From the NCBI GenBank assembly GCA_023213315.1, contig JAKCPI010012755.1:1-64000 (forward strand): a stretch of 64,000 bases of DNA, in the 5' to 3' direction. Positions 45,480 to 57,289 of this stretch are shown here, piece by piece. This stretch comes from Euborellia annulipes. Lineage: Eukaryota > Arthropoda > Insecta > Dermaptera > Anisolabididae. Position 1 is the stretch's first letter; each line of letters starts with the position of its first letter. Below the pieces are notes generated by a model. That model was not told where the DNA came from, searched no databases, and worked only from the letters and a program-made list of their open reading frames with translations. Made by a program: the position numbers and the translations under genes.

Positions 45480-47080
45480 TAGATTATTTGAATCTTACTA
45501 ATTATGTAATTTGTTGTAATAATGTATAGAAATATTTATATTTATTTCATTAGACTTCTGAGACAGCCTCATTTTTGAGGGGAGGGGGAACATCCTGTCT
45601 TGAACCCCTTATCGAAAATTTCTGGCTACTTCTATGAGGGGGCGCTAAACACTCAAAAATTTGTTTTATTACTTAAATGACCGACTTTCTTAATTCAAGA
45701 AAATGAAAATCAATTACCCTCCAGTCTCTAGAGTTTAAGAAACGTTGAAAATATTTAGTTCTATCGTTGTTTATAGGGCAACACCATATTTCACAATTCT
45801 AACCTCTGATTTTAGATAAAATATTGTGAAATACTGTAACTATTATGATTTGCCGAGACGGTGTGCAGCCCGTTTTTTTTTTTTTTTTTTTTTTGGCCTT
45901 GCAGGGCGGGAAAAAGGGCAAAGTTTTGATTAACCCGGCTTGGATGGGACGCACTTCTTATCTAAAAAAATCTGATCACAATTTAATTTATTGATTTTGA
46001 AGCGCATTCAATCAAGCCAGATCGCCTCAAAAATAATTGAAGCGAATTTCAAGAAACGCACCCAACCGGAATATTGAGTTCGTTTCTATATAATAAGCTC
46101 AGTGAGTGCCAACTATAGAAAAGTGCCTCTAAATTCTAACTCAGACGTGTCAATCAACTATGAATTTCGGTTTCTTACTCCGTTTCTTAAAAAAAAAAAA
46201 TTTTTTATTGGACATACAAAGCAAAAAATTGCCACTGAAAATAAAATATCTAAAAAAAAAATCAAGAAAAAAAAATGGGAAATTTTTTTAGATATTATAG
46301 TCTAGTAAAAAAAAAAAAAAAAAAAAAAATACAACTCACAATTTTGAATGAAAATGTTATTATTGAAAAAAGATTATTGTTTTAAGAGAAGAGAAATAAA
46401 AAAAAAAAAAAGTTAAAATACTCTCTATAATGAGAGAAGATATTAAGCTTGCAAAGCTTTAGAGAGAAAAATAATAAAGATATCGGACGATAAAATATGG
46501 AAATTTTAAATGACCCAATATGAATAAAAAACAAAAGCCAATCGCCTCTATTCTTTTTTTTTTTCTTTTTTTTCATGTTAGAAAGATAATAACTAAATTA
46601 TTAATCAATAATGTCCCCTGAGAGAGAGTGAGAGAGAGAGAGAGAGAGAGAGAAAAGAGAGAAAAGGTTAGAGAGCTTTAATACCTCTCTATTTCGAAAT
46701 TCGTCCGATATCAAAATGAAACATCACGTCAAAAATATATATAAATAATTAAAATAAATAATAAATTAAAAGAAAATAATATGGAAAAATTATTAATAAA
46801 TAAAGATATCCATTTACTATTTCACCTTTATTAGTCGTTATTCTAATGTAAAGGAGGAAATTAGCTTCCCCCTCCCCTCCCCAGGACCCCCTCGCCCTTA
46901 TAAGTCGTAATTTTTCAAACAACTCGTTCCAAACAATTCATATAAATATACATATCGTGATCATTAAGAAATTTATAGATCACTTTAACTTAAAAAAAAA
47001 TTATAAATTGTTAAAATTACTAAAGGAAAATTATTATTTACCCGACGCCTTTTCATGCACGAAGACACACACCTCAAACC
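45480..47080. other. No gene seen; low-complexity A/T tracts
   Basis: Poly(T) at 45875-45894, A runs at 46190-46330 and 46400-46412, and a GA microsatellite at 46620-46664. Lys-rich frames here come from the A runs. Confidence 0.45.
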
Positions 47081-47081
47081 A

Positions 47082-47505
47082 GGGGCGTAACTACATTGAT
47101 CGGCGCCCCCCCCCCCCACAAGTACAAAAATGCCCCCCCCCCCCAAAAAAAATATGGTGCGACTTAACGCATAGCACATAACTTTCTTTTACCTTGGTAA
47201 TCGAAAGTTGTGTACTATCTTGTCATAACTAGAATTTTTTTGTCGAGATATATTTGTGTCAAAAATATTTATTTTCTTTCAAATAGTATAAAACAAATCT
47301 ACTATAAAGCTTTAAAAATTTTAAATAAAATCACAATTTTAATAAAATTAAAATTTTAAATAATTTGTAGTGATTTTATCAAAAATTTTTTTAGGCTATA
47401 TAGTAGATTTGTTTTATACTATTTGAACATATTAAATTATTTTAATTTTCTAAAAAAAATTTTTTGCCCCCCCCCCTGATTTAAATTCGTTCCGGCGCCC
47501 CTGGA
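47082..47505. repeat. hAT-like ends enclosing a W hairpin fragment
   Basis: CAGGGGCGTAACTAC at 47082 and GGCGCCCCTG at 47494-47503 look like hAT TIRs, but no matching 8-bp duplication was found. Inside, 47155-47240 is a diverged W hairpin (CTTTCTTTTACC, TCGAAAGTTGTGTACTATC). Confidence 0.45.
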
Positions 47506-47509
47506 TATT

Positions 47510-47925
47510 TAATACACAATAAAGAATCCTTAATAAATACAAAATTTCATAAGAATTGGAAAAAAATTTTTAATTGTGTAAAAAGTTTCAAAGTGGACCC
47601 CCTTTTGAATCGAAATTAACATGCAAATCCCCATATGGGGATTTAACATTTGCTCTATGGAAGGAAAAGCCGGAAAGTGAATTTGAAAAATCTGAAATAC
47701 ATCAGTAAAGTGTACTTCAAACAATTTTCAAGAAAATTTTTACTGATTTACTTTTTAAAGATCATCTAAAAAATAGTTGATTTATGAATTTTAATTATAA
47801 TCGTTAGAGCTAATTTTGAGAAAATCGAAAAAAAAACTGAATAAGTACTTCGGGAAAGTACTAGTACTTTTTGGCCGATTTTGATCAAAAGATTATTTTC
47901 ACGCCTAACTTTATTATCAAGTTAA
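47510..47925 (+). repeat. W-related segment, subfamily with CCCATATGGGG block
   Basis: AAATTTCATAAGAATTGG to CCCCATATGGGGATT is the complement of 4655-4755. AGTACTAGTACTTTTTGGCC at 47859 belongs to the W body. The region 47930-48810 has no recognised feature. Confidence 0.5.
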
Positions 47926-48811
47926 AGATAGGAACCTCCGTTATTAAAAATACTTTCTTGATTTTTTGTGTTTTTGATTTTAAAAATAACACTGAATAAT
48001 TTGTAGTTGAATGAAAAGTTTGAAGCGGTCGAAACGATAAATTTTAAACCTTATAAAAAATTTTATTTTCATATTATCCTATATTTTATTTCAGAATTCC
48101 CCCTCCCTTTAAATGCCCGCTTATTCATTTTTTATAAAAATTATATTCTTTAAATAAAATAAAAGAGAAAGAATTTCTTTGATAAATCCATTATTAATTG
48201 CTACACCATTATATTCAAATAACCCGAAGAGTGACAGGAATATTTTTAGATCCTTCATGCAGTCATCTTCAAACGAAACTATTTTTTAATCTAGTTCAAA
48301 GATGGTTGCAAGTTGCGTTCAAAATAATCCTGCCAATCTTTAGATTATATGATAATATTTATCTAACAAAATTTTAAAAAATACAATGGACAAATTTCTA
48401 TTAATAGTCCATGAACTTCCATTCTATCAATTAGAAGTTTGAGTCTGTAAACTTCTTATGGTTCATGACATTAACGCAGTGCCAATAGACTAATTCTAAT
48501 CCGGGTAATGGAGTATTTAGGTCGTTAATGCAAAAAATACCTCGCCTTGGCGATAATTAATAAAACGTCTTTGAAATTCTATAAAAATAGATTGTCTTTT
48601 AATGAAAACAAAATTTGAAAATAACAATGCTTATAACGACAAAGGTAAACAAATATTTTGATTCAAAGTATATAAATAAAAGATAAGACCTAGACCTAAA
48701 TTTAATTGAACGAGATGAGAATATCTCGTTCCCCTATAACCCCGGGGGTTCTCACTGTTATCGTGTTAATATCTATATTATAGACAAAAATAGAGTTACA
48801 AATAACTTTTG

Positions 48812-49175
48812 CTCTACTTATTTATTTATTTATTTGAAATTCTACCTGGATCTCAGTTTATTTATCCAAGGTGCTTATATGCACGAATACTCTGACCGTA
48901 GACACCTACCGGCACCCCGTGAAGTTACATTATTTCCTATCTCTAACTCCTCCTCCTGCTTTGATTTTTAGCTAACAAGCTTTTTAGCTTATTTCTGTTT
49001 TCATCCGGTTCCTTTTATAACCTCTTCTATGCTAGAGAGGATGTCCTAGTTTGAGGAGGGACTCCCTCAGCGCCTACTCCTTTCGAAGAAAGCATAACTG
49101 AGAGGGAACCTTTTTTACGCTCCTTCCACAGGACGGGATGTCACAGCAACTCCCTCGTATAGTTGCTTGGGAATT
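48812..49175 (-). repeat. Long tRNA-SINE family D
   Basis: A reverse copy from TTATTTATTTATTTGAAATTC at its 3' end through CCGTGAAGTTACATTATTT and GGACTCCCTCAGCGCC. The head is missing or replaced at about 49170, where a forward copy begins. Confidence 0.65.
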
Positions 49176-49182
49176 TTGAAGA

Positions 49183-50020
49183 ATGAAGGGGGCTCGCTGG
49201 TGTAGCGGGCTAGGATGTCCACTTTCTACAAAGAGGATCCCTGTTCTCATCCTGGGCGTGAGGGATTTTTTCATTAAATAAAAGATATTTTATTTAATGT
49301 AAACAAATCCTCAAGCAAGCCCTGGAATGGAATATAAGATCTCACCACAATAGCCCCCAGGCGACTCTACGAGGAGAGGGAGTTGCTGTGACTTCCCGTC
49401 CTGTGGAAGGGACGTAAAGAAGATTCCCTCTCAGTGATGCATTTCTTCGAAAGGAGGTCAGTCGGTGCTGAGGGAGTCCCTCCTCAAACTAGGACATCCT
49501 CCCTAGCATAGGGGGTTTTTTTTTTTTTTTAAACATTCACACTTTTTCTCATTCTTCTCACACTCCACACACATTCACCTGTCTTTTCGGCAACTCAGAC
49601 CATATAAGACATTTACGATAACCGTTATTGAATAAATATACATATATGGGGTCCAGGCATTCTTATTTAAGCCATCTGGTATCCAATTGACTTAAATAAA
49701 ATCATCGGACTGCCTGGGGTCCGAACCCGCGACGTTTGGTATACGAGGTTAGCACCTAACCTCTACACCACGCCCCGAGGGCATAGAGGAGGTTGGATAA
49801 AAAGAACCAGAAATAAGGATTAGTTCACTAGCTAGAAACCGAAAACGAAAGGAGGAGGAGTTAGAGATAGGAAATGATGTAACTTCACGGGGTGCCGGTA
49901 GATGGCTACGGACAGAGGCAGGTTGGGTTTGAGGTGTGTGTTTTCGTAAACGAAAGCACCTCGGGCAAATAAACGTGGATCCCGATAGGAATTTCAAATA
50001 ATAATAATTATTTGTGGTGA
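49183..50020 (+). repeat. Long tRNA-SINE family D, split by SINE A
   Basis: The head GGGGGCTCGCTGGTGTAGCG and B-box-like GTTCTCATCCTGGGCG begin the element. The body runs to about 49511, then resumes at 49783 (ATAGAGGAGGTTGGATAAAA) and ends GATAGGAATTTCAAATAATAAT. Together with the reverse copy this forms a head-to-head pair. Confidence 0.7.
49511..49782 (-). repeat. tRNA-derived SINE, family A, in SINE D
   Basis: A full reversed copy, from the poly(T) through GTCTTTTCGGCAACTCAGACC and GGTCCGAACCCGC to CGCCCCGAGGGC. A short CATAG duplication borders it. Confidence 0.8.
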
Positions 50021-50165
50021 GATCCAATATTCCAATCCAGTGCCTGCTTTTTTTACATTAAATAAATATTTTTATTTAATGAAAAAATCCCGCACGATCA
50101 GGATTTGAACACGGGTCTTCTTTGTAGAAGCCGACTCCCTAGCCCTCTACACCAGCAATCCCCCT
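50013..50165 (-). repeat. SINE family D head fragment
   Basis: TTGTGGTGAGATCCAATATTCC to GATTTGAACACGGGTCTTC and CCCTCTACACCAGCAATCC is the reversed head. The following 50170-50985 has no recognised feature. Confidence 0.65.
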
Positions 50166-50984
50166 AATTTTTGTTCTATATTTGCATTAAATTAAACGAA
50201 TCGAAATCGACTTCTTTCTTAATAAATAAATTGCCCGAATTTTTCACCCAAAGGAGATCTCTCTTTCCAGTTCACTTTAAATTCACAAGTTTGAAAGGCG
50301 GTGTTGGAAAATTTCAATCAAGAAAGGAGGATTGAGATGTATTAATTAATACAATTTGAGCATTACGCTACTTATTTTTATTGTTTCCCATAAAGACTAA
50401 AAAAAAGTGAAATTCATTTGGATATCGATATTCTTTGTTACAACCAAAAAAATAGACTTTTTTTTCCTTTTTCTAAACAAACCATCGAAAATCATTTTGA
50501 TTACTCTTAAGATATAGTAGAAGGATAGGAGAAATATGAAAGCGTGAATTAATAAATACACCTGTTTTACACGGTTTTGATTTTCAAAAAAAAAAAAATT
50601 AAATCACGATTACATTCACGGTAAAAAAAAGATTGGTATTCGAGGGCATCGATTTCCCCCTTTATTTAATCATTAATTCAATCAACTAATTATGACAAAG
50701 ACGTATAATTTTTCATGACGCAAAACCTGATGATATTTAAAGCGAAATCGATTCTATCAAAGATTTTTTTTTATTGCTTATAGACGTCACTATAATTAAT
50801 TAATTATATATTTTTAGAAAAATTTGCGATTGATTATTACAAAAACAGTCATCTATCCACCGATTATGATTTCATATAGTTTGTGAAAAAGAAAATTTCA
50901 CTAAAATGCATAGAGTACAAAAAAAGCCTGAGTGGATATTCAAGAATAAGAATTCAAGTGCAATTTCATTTATTAACAGCTCTT

Positions 50985-51059
50985 TTAATTTAAGCCATTT
51001 GATATCCAAATGGCTTAAATAAAATCATCGCGCTACCAACTACGCCAAGCCCGAGGGCT
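50985..51059 (-). repeat. SINE family A head remnant
   Basis: AATTTAAGCCATTTGATATCC, AAATAAAATCATC and GCTACCAACTACGCCAAGCC-CGAGGGC survive. The B box has been deleted. Confidence 0.65.
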
Positions 51060-51453
51060 ATTTGTTTATTTTAAGCTATATGAGAAAGAGTACAAATACA
51101 CACTTTGCCACTATTCCTAGTGTCTAAATCATGTAAAAAATATATATATATATACTGTATATGTAAAAAAAAAATTTTTTTTATTTTAACAATTTTTCTT
51201 CGCGACCCAGAATTTGGGAATCGTTGAGCTAGAGTGTAGTCATCCAATTCCTCAAGGTTTACTATGAAATTTGCTGTTTTTATAATAATTTGAACCAATT
51301 ATTTTTCAGAAATTTTATTTGCCGACGACTGATAAAGTTTCAGTCATTCAATGTGACCATCATCAGGCTTGGAATATATCAAAATTTTTTAAAAAGATGG
51401 ATAAATATGGGCAGGAGCAGCCAATAAATAGACTCTGTATGCAGGTTCAATCT

Positions 51454-51500
51454 CCGGAGACGTTTCAGTTCCTTTTATTTAAGAACCATCTTCAGTCCTT
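51454..51500 (-). ncRNA. Hammerhead-like motif, family G, minus copy
   Basis: AAGGA/TCCGG stem I (3 bp next to the core), CTGAAGA plus T, stem II GGTTC/GAACT (closing pair G-U), GAA, ACGT and C. Inverted partner of 51547-51593. Confidence 0.58.
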
Positions 51501-51546
51501 ACGATTGAAATACAATTGCACAGAGTTAGTCAGTAACTAGTCTAGT

Positions 51547-51593
51547 AAGGACTGAAGATGGTTCTTAGATAAAAGGAACCGAAACGTCTCCGG
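51547..51593 (+). ncRNA. Hammerhead ribozyme, family G, core intact
   Basis: AAGGA, CTGAAGA plus T, stem II GGTTC/GAACC (5 bp) with loop TTAGATAAAAG, then GAA, ACGT, C and TCCGG. Stem I pairs over 3 bp (GGA/TCC). Cleavage would follow GUC. The TTGGCTGCTCCTG motif follows about 40 nt after the site. Confidence 0.62.
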
Positions 51594-51753
51594 TGATTGA
51601 GTCTGCATACAGAGTCTATTTATTGGCTGCTCCTGCCCATAATTATCCATCTATACATCTCACAGCCACTACTTCGAACATATTTTTTAAAAAGAATGAA
51701 ATTATAATTGTTCTATGTTAAAAATTTTGATATATTCCAAGCCTGATGATGTA

Positions 51754-51957
51754 CAGTGAGCGCCACAATTAAGTCCCCACCTCATAGCTTTAGCCTTAAG
51801 TATATGGTGTATAATGAAATAATTTTAATGATCGAAAAGGTAAAACGTAAAATCTGGTTTATTTTACCTTTTCAAATTTAAAAATATTTCACCATAATCC
51901 ATATACTATACCATAGCTAAAGCTATCAGGTGGGGGCTTAATTGTGGCAGCTCACTG
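51754..51957. mobile_element. Mariner/Tc1-like MITE
   Basis: Same family as 33835-34044, with CAGTGAGCGCCACAATTAAG at the left and a slightly changed right end (GGCAGCTCACTG). TA flanks at 51752-51753 and 51958-51959. Its excision restores the outer hammerhead arm. Confidence 0.85.
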
Positions 51958-52095
51958 TACACATTGAATGACCGAATCTGTGAATTGCAATCCGTCGTCG
52001 ACAAATAAAATAATTGGTTCAAATTATAATAAAAACTGCAAATTTCATAGTAAATCTTTAAGAATTCTACTTGAGCTGTTTCTTGGGTATAAAGT

Positions 52096-52217
52096 ATAGT
52101 CAGTGCCACTATTAAACGGCATATTATTTGAGTTTAGAGTACCGAAACGCTTAGCTGATCCAAAAAAAGACAAAACACAAATCATTAGGGTGGTGATTAA
52201 TAGTGCCGCCTACTGTA
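52096..52217. mobile_element. Small mariner-like MITE
   Basis: TAGTCAGTGCCACTATTAA and TTAATAGTGCCGCCTACTGTA are inverted. Related ends occur at 60507-60628. Positions 52220-53200 show no other feature beyond A runs; the short GC-richer stretch 52610-52745 is not recognised. Confidence 0.55.
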
Positions 52218-53205
52218 CACGAAAATGGACTCTTCTTTTATTCATAAATTCATCAAAATAGATTAAAATAAAAAATGATCGCAATACTTTCTCTCTCAAG
52301 TAATAAACGTTTCCAAGTTTCTTTAGACTGATATTTATTATTCACTAAAAAAAAAAAAAAAAAATTGGACACACTTCAATTCTTGTTTAGTTCTAAAAAA
52401 AAAAAAAAATTAAATTTGCTAAAGGATGGATGATTTTCTACAGTTTGTTTTAAGAAAAAAAAAAAACAAAAGTTGTCTAAATTATTTTCTGGTTGTCTCT
52501 TTTAATATATATAATGAGGGAAAAAAAAAGAAAATTAAAGAAACGTAAAGAAAAAAGAAAAAAAAAAAAAAAATAAAAAAAAGAAAAGAAAGAAAACATG
52601 TGACAGGCGCACACACACCAACGGCTCACAACAGCGCGTACATTGGTTGGGGTTAAGTGAACCCCCAGGTACGATGCGACTTCTGCCCTTCTGCGAAGCC
52701 AGGGCTGTAAAGAAACCAGGCGACACTTTAACAACACGTGGGCCCTTAAGATTCGATTGTCTCTCCTCCTTCCAAATTTGTCAAATCAATAACAATCATC
52801 TATTGATTTTTTATTTATTTATTTATTTATTTCTAAAAAAATTAAAAAAATTAAAAAATGATATATAATCTTTCTTTCTTTTCCTATCAAATTATATTAA
52901 TATGTGAATTATACCGTCATTGATTCAGGCCTGGGCAGAACTTTAAAATAAACTGGAAAATAATCCTTAAAACTTTTCATTTCATTGTTGATGACAGGCA
53001 CAATTGCTCTAGGGTGATTTAAATATGCAATTAGAGAATTATCCATTAACTCTAACTTCCACCAACTAAATTGTTATAAATTTAATACGAAAATTAGAGC
53101 AGGGGAAATGTAGCCCTTTGCAAAATCTCAAAAAAAAAAGAACAAAAATATTTTATAGCTTTGATTTGAACTGGAATACAATTTAACATGTTTCTCCATT
53201 TTTAT

Positions 53206-53572
53206 TAACTTTGCCCATCAACCGTAGGTTGGACAGGTAAAGTTAATGTAATAGTAAAAAAATCGAAATTTTTCTGAAGCTGCCTAAAATGCGTTTTGAG
53301 GTCCCCTGAATCCATTTAAGAAGTTTTTGGAATGATGTCTATGTGTGTGTATGTCTGCGGTAATTTTTGTTTCGTCAACGAAAACTCCAAAAACTATTTG
53401 TTCAATTGTTTTAGAAATTTTACACACATGAAACTAGGGGTAGAGGCCAAGAACTGAAAAAGACTTTTGGGTAAACATCGGACCATTAGGGGGGCTCTAG
53501 GGGAAGGGGAATTTTTGTCAGGTTGAATAGTGGGTGGGCAAAGTTGTGCCCTCGGCTTAGTCCGACCAGGGC
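53206..53572 (-). repeat. Repeat family V, inverted copy
   Basis: It begins with the hairpin TAACTTTGCCCATCAACC...GGTAAAGTTA, has TTGAGGTCCCCTGAATCC, and ends GGGCAAAGTTGTGCCCTCGG-CTTAGTCC. It is the complement of 8392-8862 with a deletion of one internal duplicate. Confidence 0.65.
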
Positions 53573-53574
53573 CG

Positions 53575-55978
53575 GAACATTCAACAATGTTATAAAAACT
53601 AGTAACCTAAAGAAATTATTATTTCCGGGCTTTAATTTCAATTGAATTTGTTACCAATCAATTTAAATAAATAGGAAAGGGGTCTAAATGGCCATAGATA
53701 CCGACAAAGTCCTTAAATAAAAAAAAAATAAAAAAAAACCGCCCCTTCCCCGACAAAATTGCATTAATCCGCCACTGTAATGTGTAAAATAAAATGTTTT
53801 TTTTATTTTTTTTTAATAAAATCCCCCGCTTAGTAGTCAACCCGCTAATCAGAGAAGCATATATGGTAGTCAAGCTCTCAGCAAAGCTAATCAATGGCAA
53901 CACATGCAAACCACCTCCTTTCTCCAAATAGAGACAAAAAATATTTTTTTTTTTTTACTATTTATAACATGGAATCTTAAAATTTCTAATTTATTGACAG
54001 GATGCTCCTTTGAGCCTGATTCTCATATGATACCATCGCAACACCTTTCTCCCCTTTGCTAAAAACTTTTTTCTGCCTTTGCTTACATATTTAGCAATTT
54101 TTTTTGTTATAAAATTACACTATCTATGCAACCCGACTTTCTGATCAAACTTTTACACTTATACACTTGTATATTTGTAGGCTATATGCTTTGGCCAATT
54201 TTTTAATTCTCTAATTTTCTAAATTTTTATTTCGGGGCTTTAAATGAGGACAGACTGACAGCGACTTCTTTATTTATATTAATATTATTTAATAAACTCT
54301 CACTTTTAGGGAATATTTCATTTTATTATTTTCAGTGTTGATCAAAATTTTTTTTTCCAAATCTGCCCAGGTCTAATTTTTTTTTCAAATATTTTTTTTT
54401 TTATAAATCTTGCCAATAATATATAATCGAGTTACGCAATTTGTTTCAAGATTTTGTTTTTCAACTCTGAGTATAATTCACATATCATTATTGAATTCGT
54501 GCCCCCTTCAAGGGCTTTAAAATATATAACTTCCTAATTAAAAAAAAAAAAACATATTTATTATAAAAAATATGAAATTACTTTGCAAAAGAAATAAAAT
54601 GATCTGAATTCAATTCTTAAGTTATACTCAAATTATTTTTAAACAAATATCAACAAAAAAAATACCAAAAACAAATTTCGTTTCTTTTGCAAAGTTCATT
54701 TCACTAGATAAAAATAAATTTCTATTTATAAAATAAAATTAATTGAGCTTGAATTTAATTCGTACTTTGAAAAATTATTTTTACGTTTATTTTGTTAGAT
54801 ATTTTTGGTCTAAATTACTTTTTCGGTCATTAAATGAAAACAAATTTCATAGGGGTGTATAAAATAAAAACAAATTCAAATACCTAGGTAGAGAAATTCT
54901 TGTATGTCTATTTGTAAAATAACACATTTTCTTTCTGCGGCATAAGCTTATTAATTCAATTTGGATAGATACCAAAGGAAATCCCGTACAAAACGTTATT
55001 CTTAACTCTTATTGATATGTTTTTGTAATTAATTTTCTTATTCTTTGTATCTGTTATATCTTTGATAATGAATGCACGTTTTAGTATAATATAAAATATA
55101 TTTATTATAAAAAGTTGTTGAATAAATAATACATTGAATGTTGAATGTTTTTCTAATTGTCTGAAATTGATATTCTAATAATTAATTAATTATTTTTCTC
55201 TAATTGTTTTAAATTTATATTGAGACTAATTTCATGTCTATTGCCAATTTATGAACGTTATATTAGTATCGTTTATTTTGTTTAAAATCATTTGATAATT
55301 TCAAAATAAACGTTTTAAAAAATATTCCCCTCCTATGATTGAATTTCTAGTAAAAGATTGTTATCTCAAAAAGTAGAGTCAATTCAACAAAAATATTATT
55401 ATTTTCGTATTCAGCGGACCAAAATTGTTTAATAAATCCCATGCCGCAGAATCAGTGTTGCCATGTGTAATTTTTTAAATCTAAATAACAGGAAAAATAT
55501 GATTATTTAGGATCAGGGATGGCCAATAATAATAATACCTGATGACGGCCAGCCCTATTTTTTTTTATATATTTGTGCTCTAATTGAAATTAAAATTTGT
55601 GATTTTTGCAAAAATATAAAAGAAAAATAATATAGCCATCCCTGTCTATGCGAAATGAGATATGTTAAAATATTGAAGTATAAAATTTGTGACGCTAGCT
55701 GATCGACCCCCGTGCAGGTCGCGTGTCACCCCGAATGGCCGTCGTTCTCGTTATTTCTCTATTGCCATGAATAATAGAGGCCAGGGGCTGGCTGCCCTGC
55801 CTATTCGCGTGATATGCCTGCCTGCAACTAAAAGCCTAAGCCTGTTGTCCGATATTAATTCTAGGCGCATTTCTATTCTTACGCCTCTCTCTCAGACCGC
55901 TAACTTGACAAATGTACGGTATATATTACTTTCTATTATATATCAGGAGAGAGAAATTAAAGATAGAAGACAACTTAC
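53575..55978. other. AT-rich intron sequence, no gene recognised
   Basis: On the minus strand this is intron of the RBM24-like gene. There are poly(A)/(T) runs. A GC-richer patch at 55690-55830 (GATCGACCCCCGTGCAGGTCG) has a 132-codon plus-strand frame that overlaps the real minus-strand exon; it is not taken as a gene. Confidence 0.4.
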
Positions 55979-56033
55979 CCATATTGGCTCGGGAGAACTG
56001 GATAGCCAGTTCGTATACTGCCGAAAGGGAAGC
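55979..56033 (-). CDS. RBM24/RBM38-like protein, internal exon (partial gene)
   Basis: This is a 55-nt coding exon on the minus strand. It is preceded by a pyrimidine-rich acceptor ending TTTGCAG and followed by a strong donor, GG|GTAAGT. With a Gly codon split at its 5' edge it reads GFPFGSIRTGYPVLPSQYG. It is in phase with the exon at 34721-34432, where the join gives QYG-LPPGYVY. The motif order (GFPFG, then P-x-QYG-x-PPGYVY, then SPYLAAA) is what I know from the region C-terminal to the RRM in RBM24/RBM38/SUP-12 proteins, which bind U/G-rich RNA and regulate splicing and mRNA stability, notably in muscle. The assignment rests on remembered family motifs, not a search. The RRM exons upstream (higher coordinates) were not found between 56034 and 64000. 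Confidence 0.72.
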
Positions 56034-56086
56034 CTGCAAATCAAACAAAAAATATTATTAAGACAAAGGAAAATTTCATGCTCTTA

Positions 56087-56508
56087 GAGCCGGTTGCTTC
56101 AGTTCTAATCAACTAACAAAATTATCCGACTGATAGCAAATCATCGATATAGTAAACAAGAACACGCTTGATCTTTCAGTTAAAACCACTTAATAAAGGC
56201 ATCGTTTATACAAATTATTATAAATCTAACCTTAACTCGCACATTCCTTATTAAATGGCAATAAATATTTTACACAATTGCGCCTTTCGACTTTTTGAGG
56301 AGTTTTATTGACAAACTTCACCTTTGAGGATGGTCGCAAATTTGACCGAAACGGCGGAAGCCTTATACCGAAGTTTGAGTTTTTGCTAGTTAACTACGAT
56401 CTGGGCTCTTATTTAATCATATGAGCTTAACTAGAACTGAAAAATCTCGAAAGGTATAGTCAACTAGCTTATCCGAGGGATAGCTAGTTAATTAGAGCTG
56501 AAGCAACT
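56087..56508. mobile_element. TIR element with a hammerhead remnant
   Basis: Inverted relative of 26014-26455, with ends CGGTTGCTTCAGTTCTAATC and AGAGCTGAAGCAACTGG. At 56322-56350 TTTGAGGA plus T, GGTC/GACC and GAAACGGC is a decayed hammerhead (C3 and the cleavage site lost). Confidence 0.55.
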
Positions 56509-56543
56509 GGCCTTTACTCTATTCATACATGTATTATACTAAG

Positions 56544-57289
56544 GGGTTGCAAGAAAACAGTTCTGTAACATTTAAAGTCTGTTAGTAAACATCTTGGGCT
56601 TTAAAATTATAGGCTGTGCTAAAGCAACTTTTAAATGAACGGTTAACTATTTCTGTTAAGATATATAGATAGATGCAAAACGATTGGGCCACCGAAAATG
56701 ACAGCTCTCTATGTGTTGGCCAAGTTGACCGCAAGGGCGCATTGTCAAATTGCATAATTTATAATAGTACCAAAATTATAAAAGAAATAAAAATAGTAAT
56801 TATATTTATATTCTTTAATTTAATTGTTAATATTAGGTTACAAAACAAAAAAATGTTTAAATATTTAAATATCGTAAAATAAAAATAATAAATACATTGG
56901 TAGATCTGGCTGTCAGATGTTAAATTATAAAGAAACTGAAATATACTATAACCTCACTTTTTCTCTCGTCAGATGAATATCTAATAATAATGAATAATAT
57001 CAGCTTAATACGTTTTCAGAAACTAAAGAAAACTCCAATTAAATTAATGTATTCTATCTTACCTCTCTCGCGTGATAATATAGTCACTAAATTCTTATTT
57101 ATTTCAATGAAACAAATCAGGTTAGTGGGTACTTTATAGTTTAAAGCTCCGAATTTCAACCTTTTGTTTAAATACTAGCTTTTACGAACCAATAATCTTT
57201 AAATACGTTCTTGCAACCCAAAATTATTTAGCGAAAGGTTTAAACCAACAAAAGCGTTTAACGAACCGTTAAATACGTTCTTGCAACCC
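56544..57289. mobile_element. TIR element of unknown class
   Basis: GGGTTGCAAGAA and TTCTTGCAACCC end the 746-bp segment. A second internal copy of CGTTCTTGCAACCC at 57207-57220 suggests repeated ends. Target duplication not clear. Non-coding. Confidence 0.45.

Larger units (their letters stand above)
51310..52020. mobile_element. Nested hammerhead elements with a mariner insertion
   Basis: The outer inverted repeat includes GTTTCAGTCATTCAATGTGACC and CCATCATCAGGCTTGG on the left, and CCAAGCCTGATGATG ... CACATTGAATGACCGAAT on the right. Its hammerhead-like core is CTGATGA with GGTCA/TGACC. The inner element (51399-51660) holds the family G pair. The mariner MITE at 51754-51957 splits the right outer arm. 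Confidence 0.65.

Noticed and set aside
47082..47503. hAT element with ends CAGGGGCG / CGCCCCTG
   Set aside because: Ends look right, but no matching 8-bp flanks were found, so it is listed only as a low-confidence repeat.
55689..56087. 132-codon open frame on the plus strand
   Set aside because: It overlaps the minus-strand exon at 55979-56033, which has good splice sites and family motifs. The frame itself resembles no known protein.
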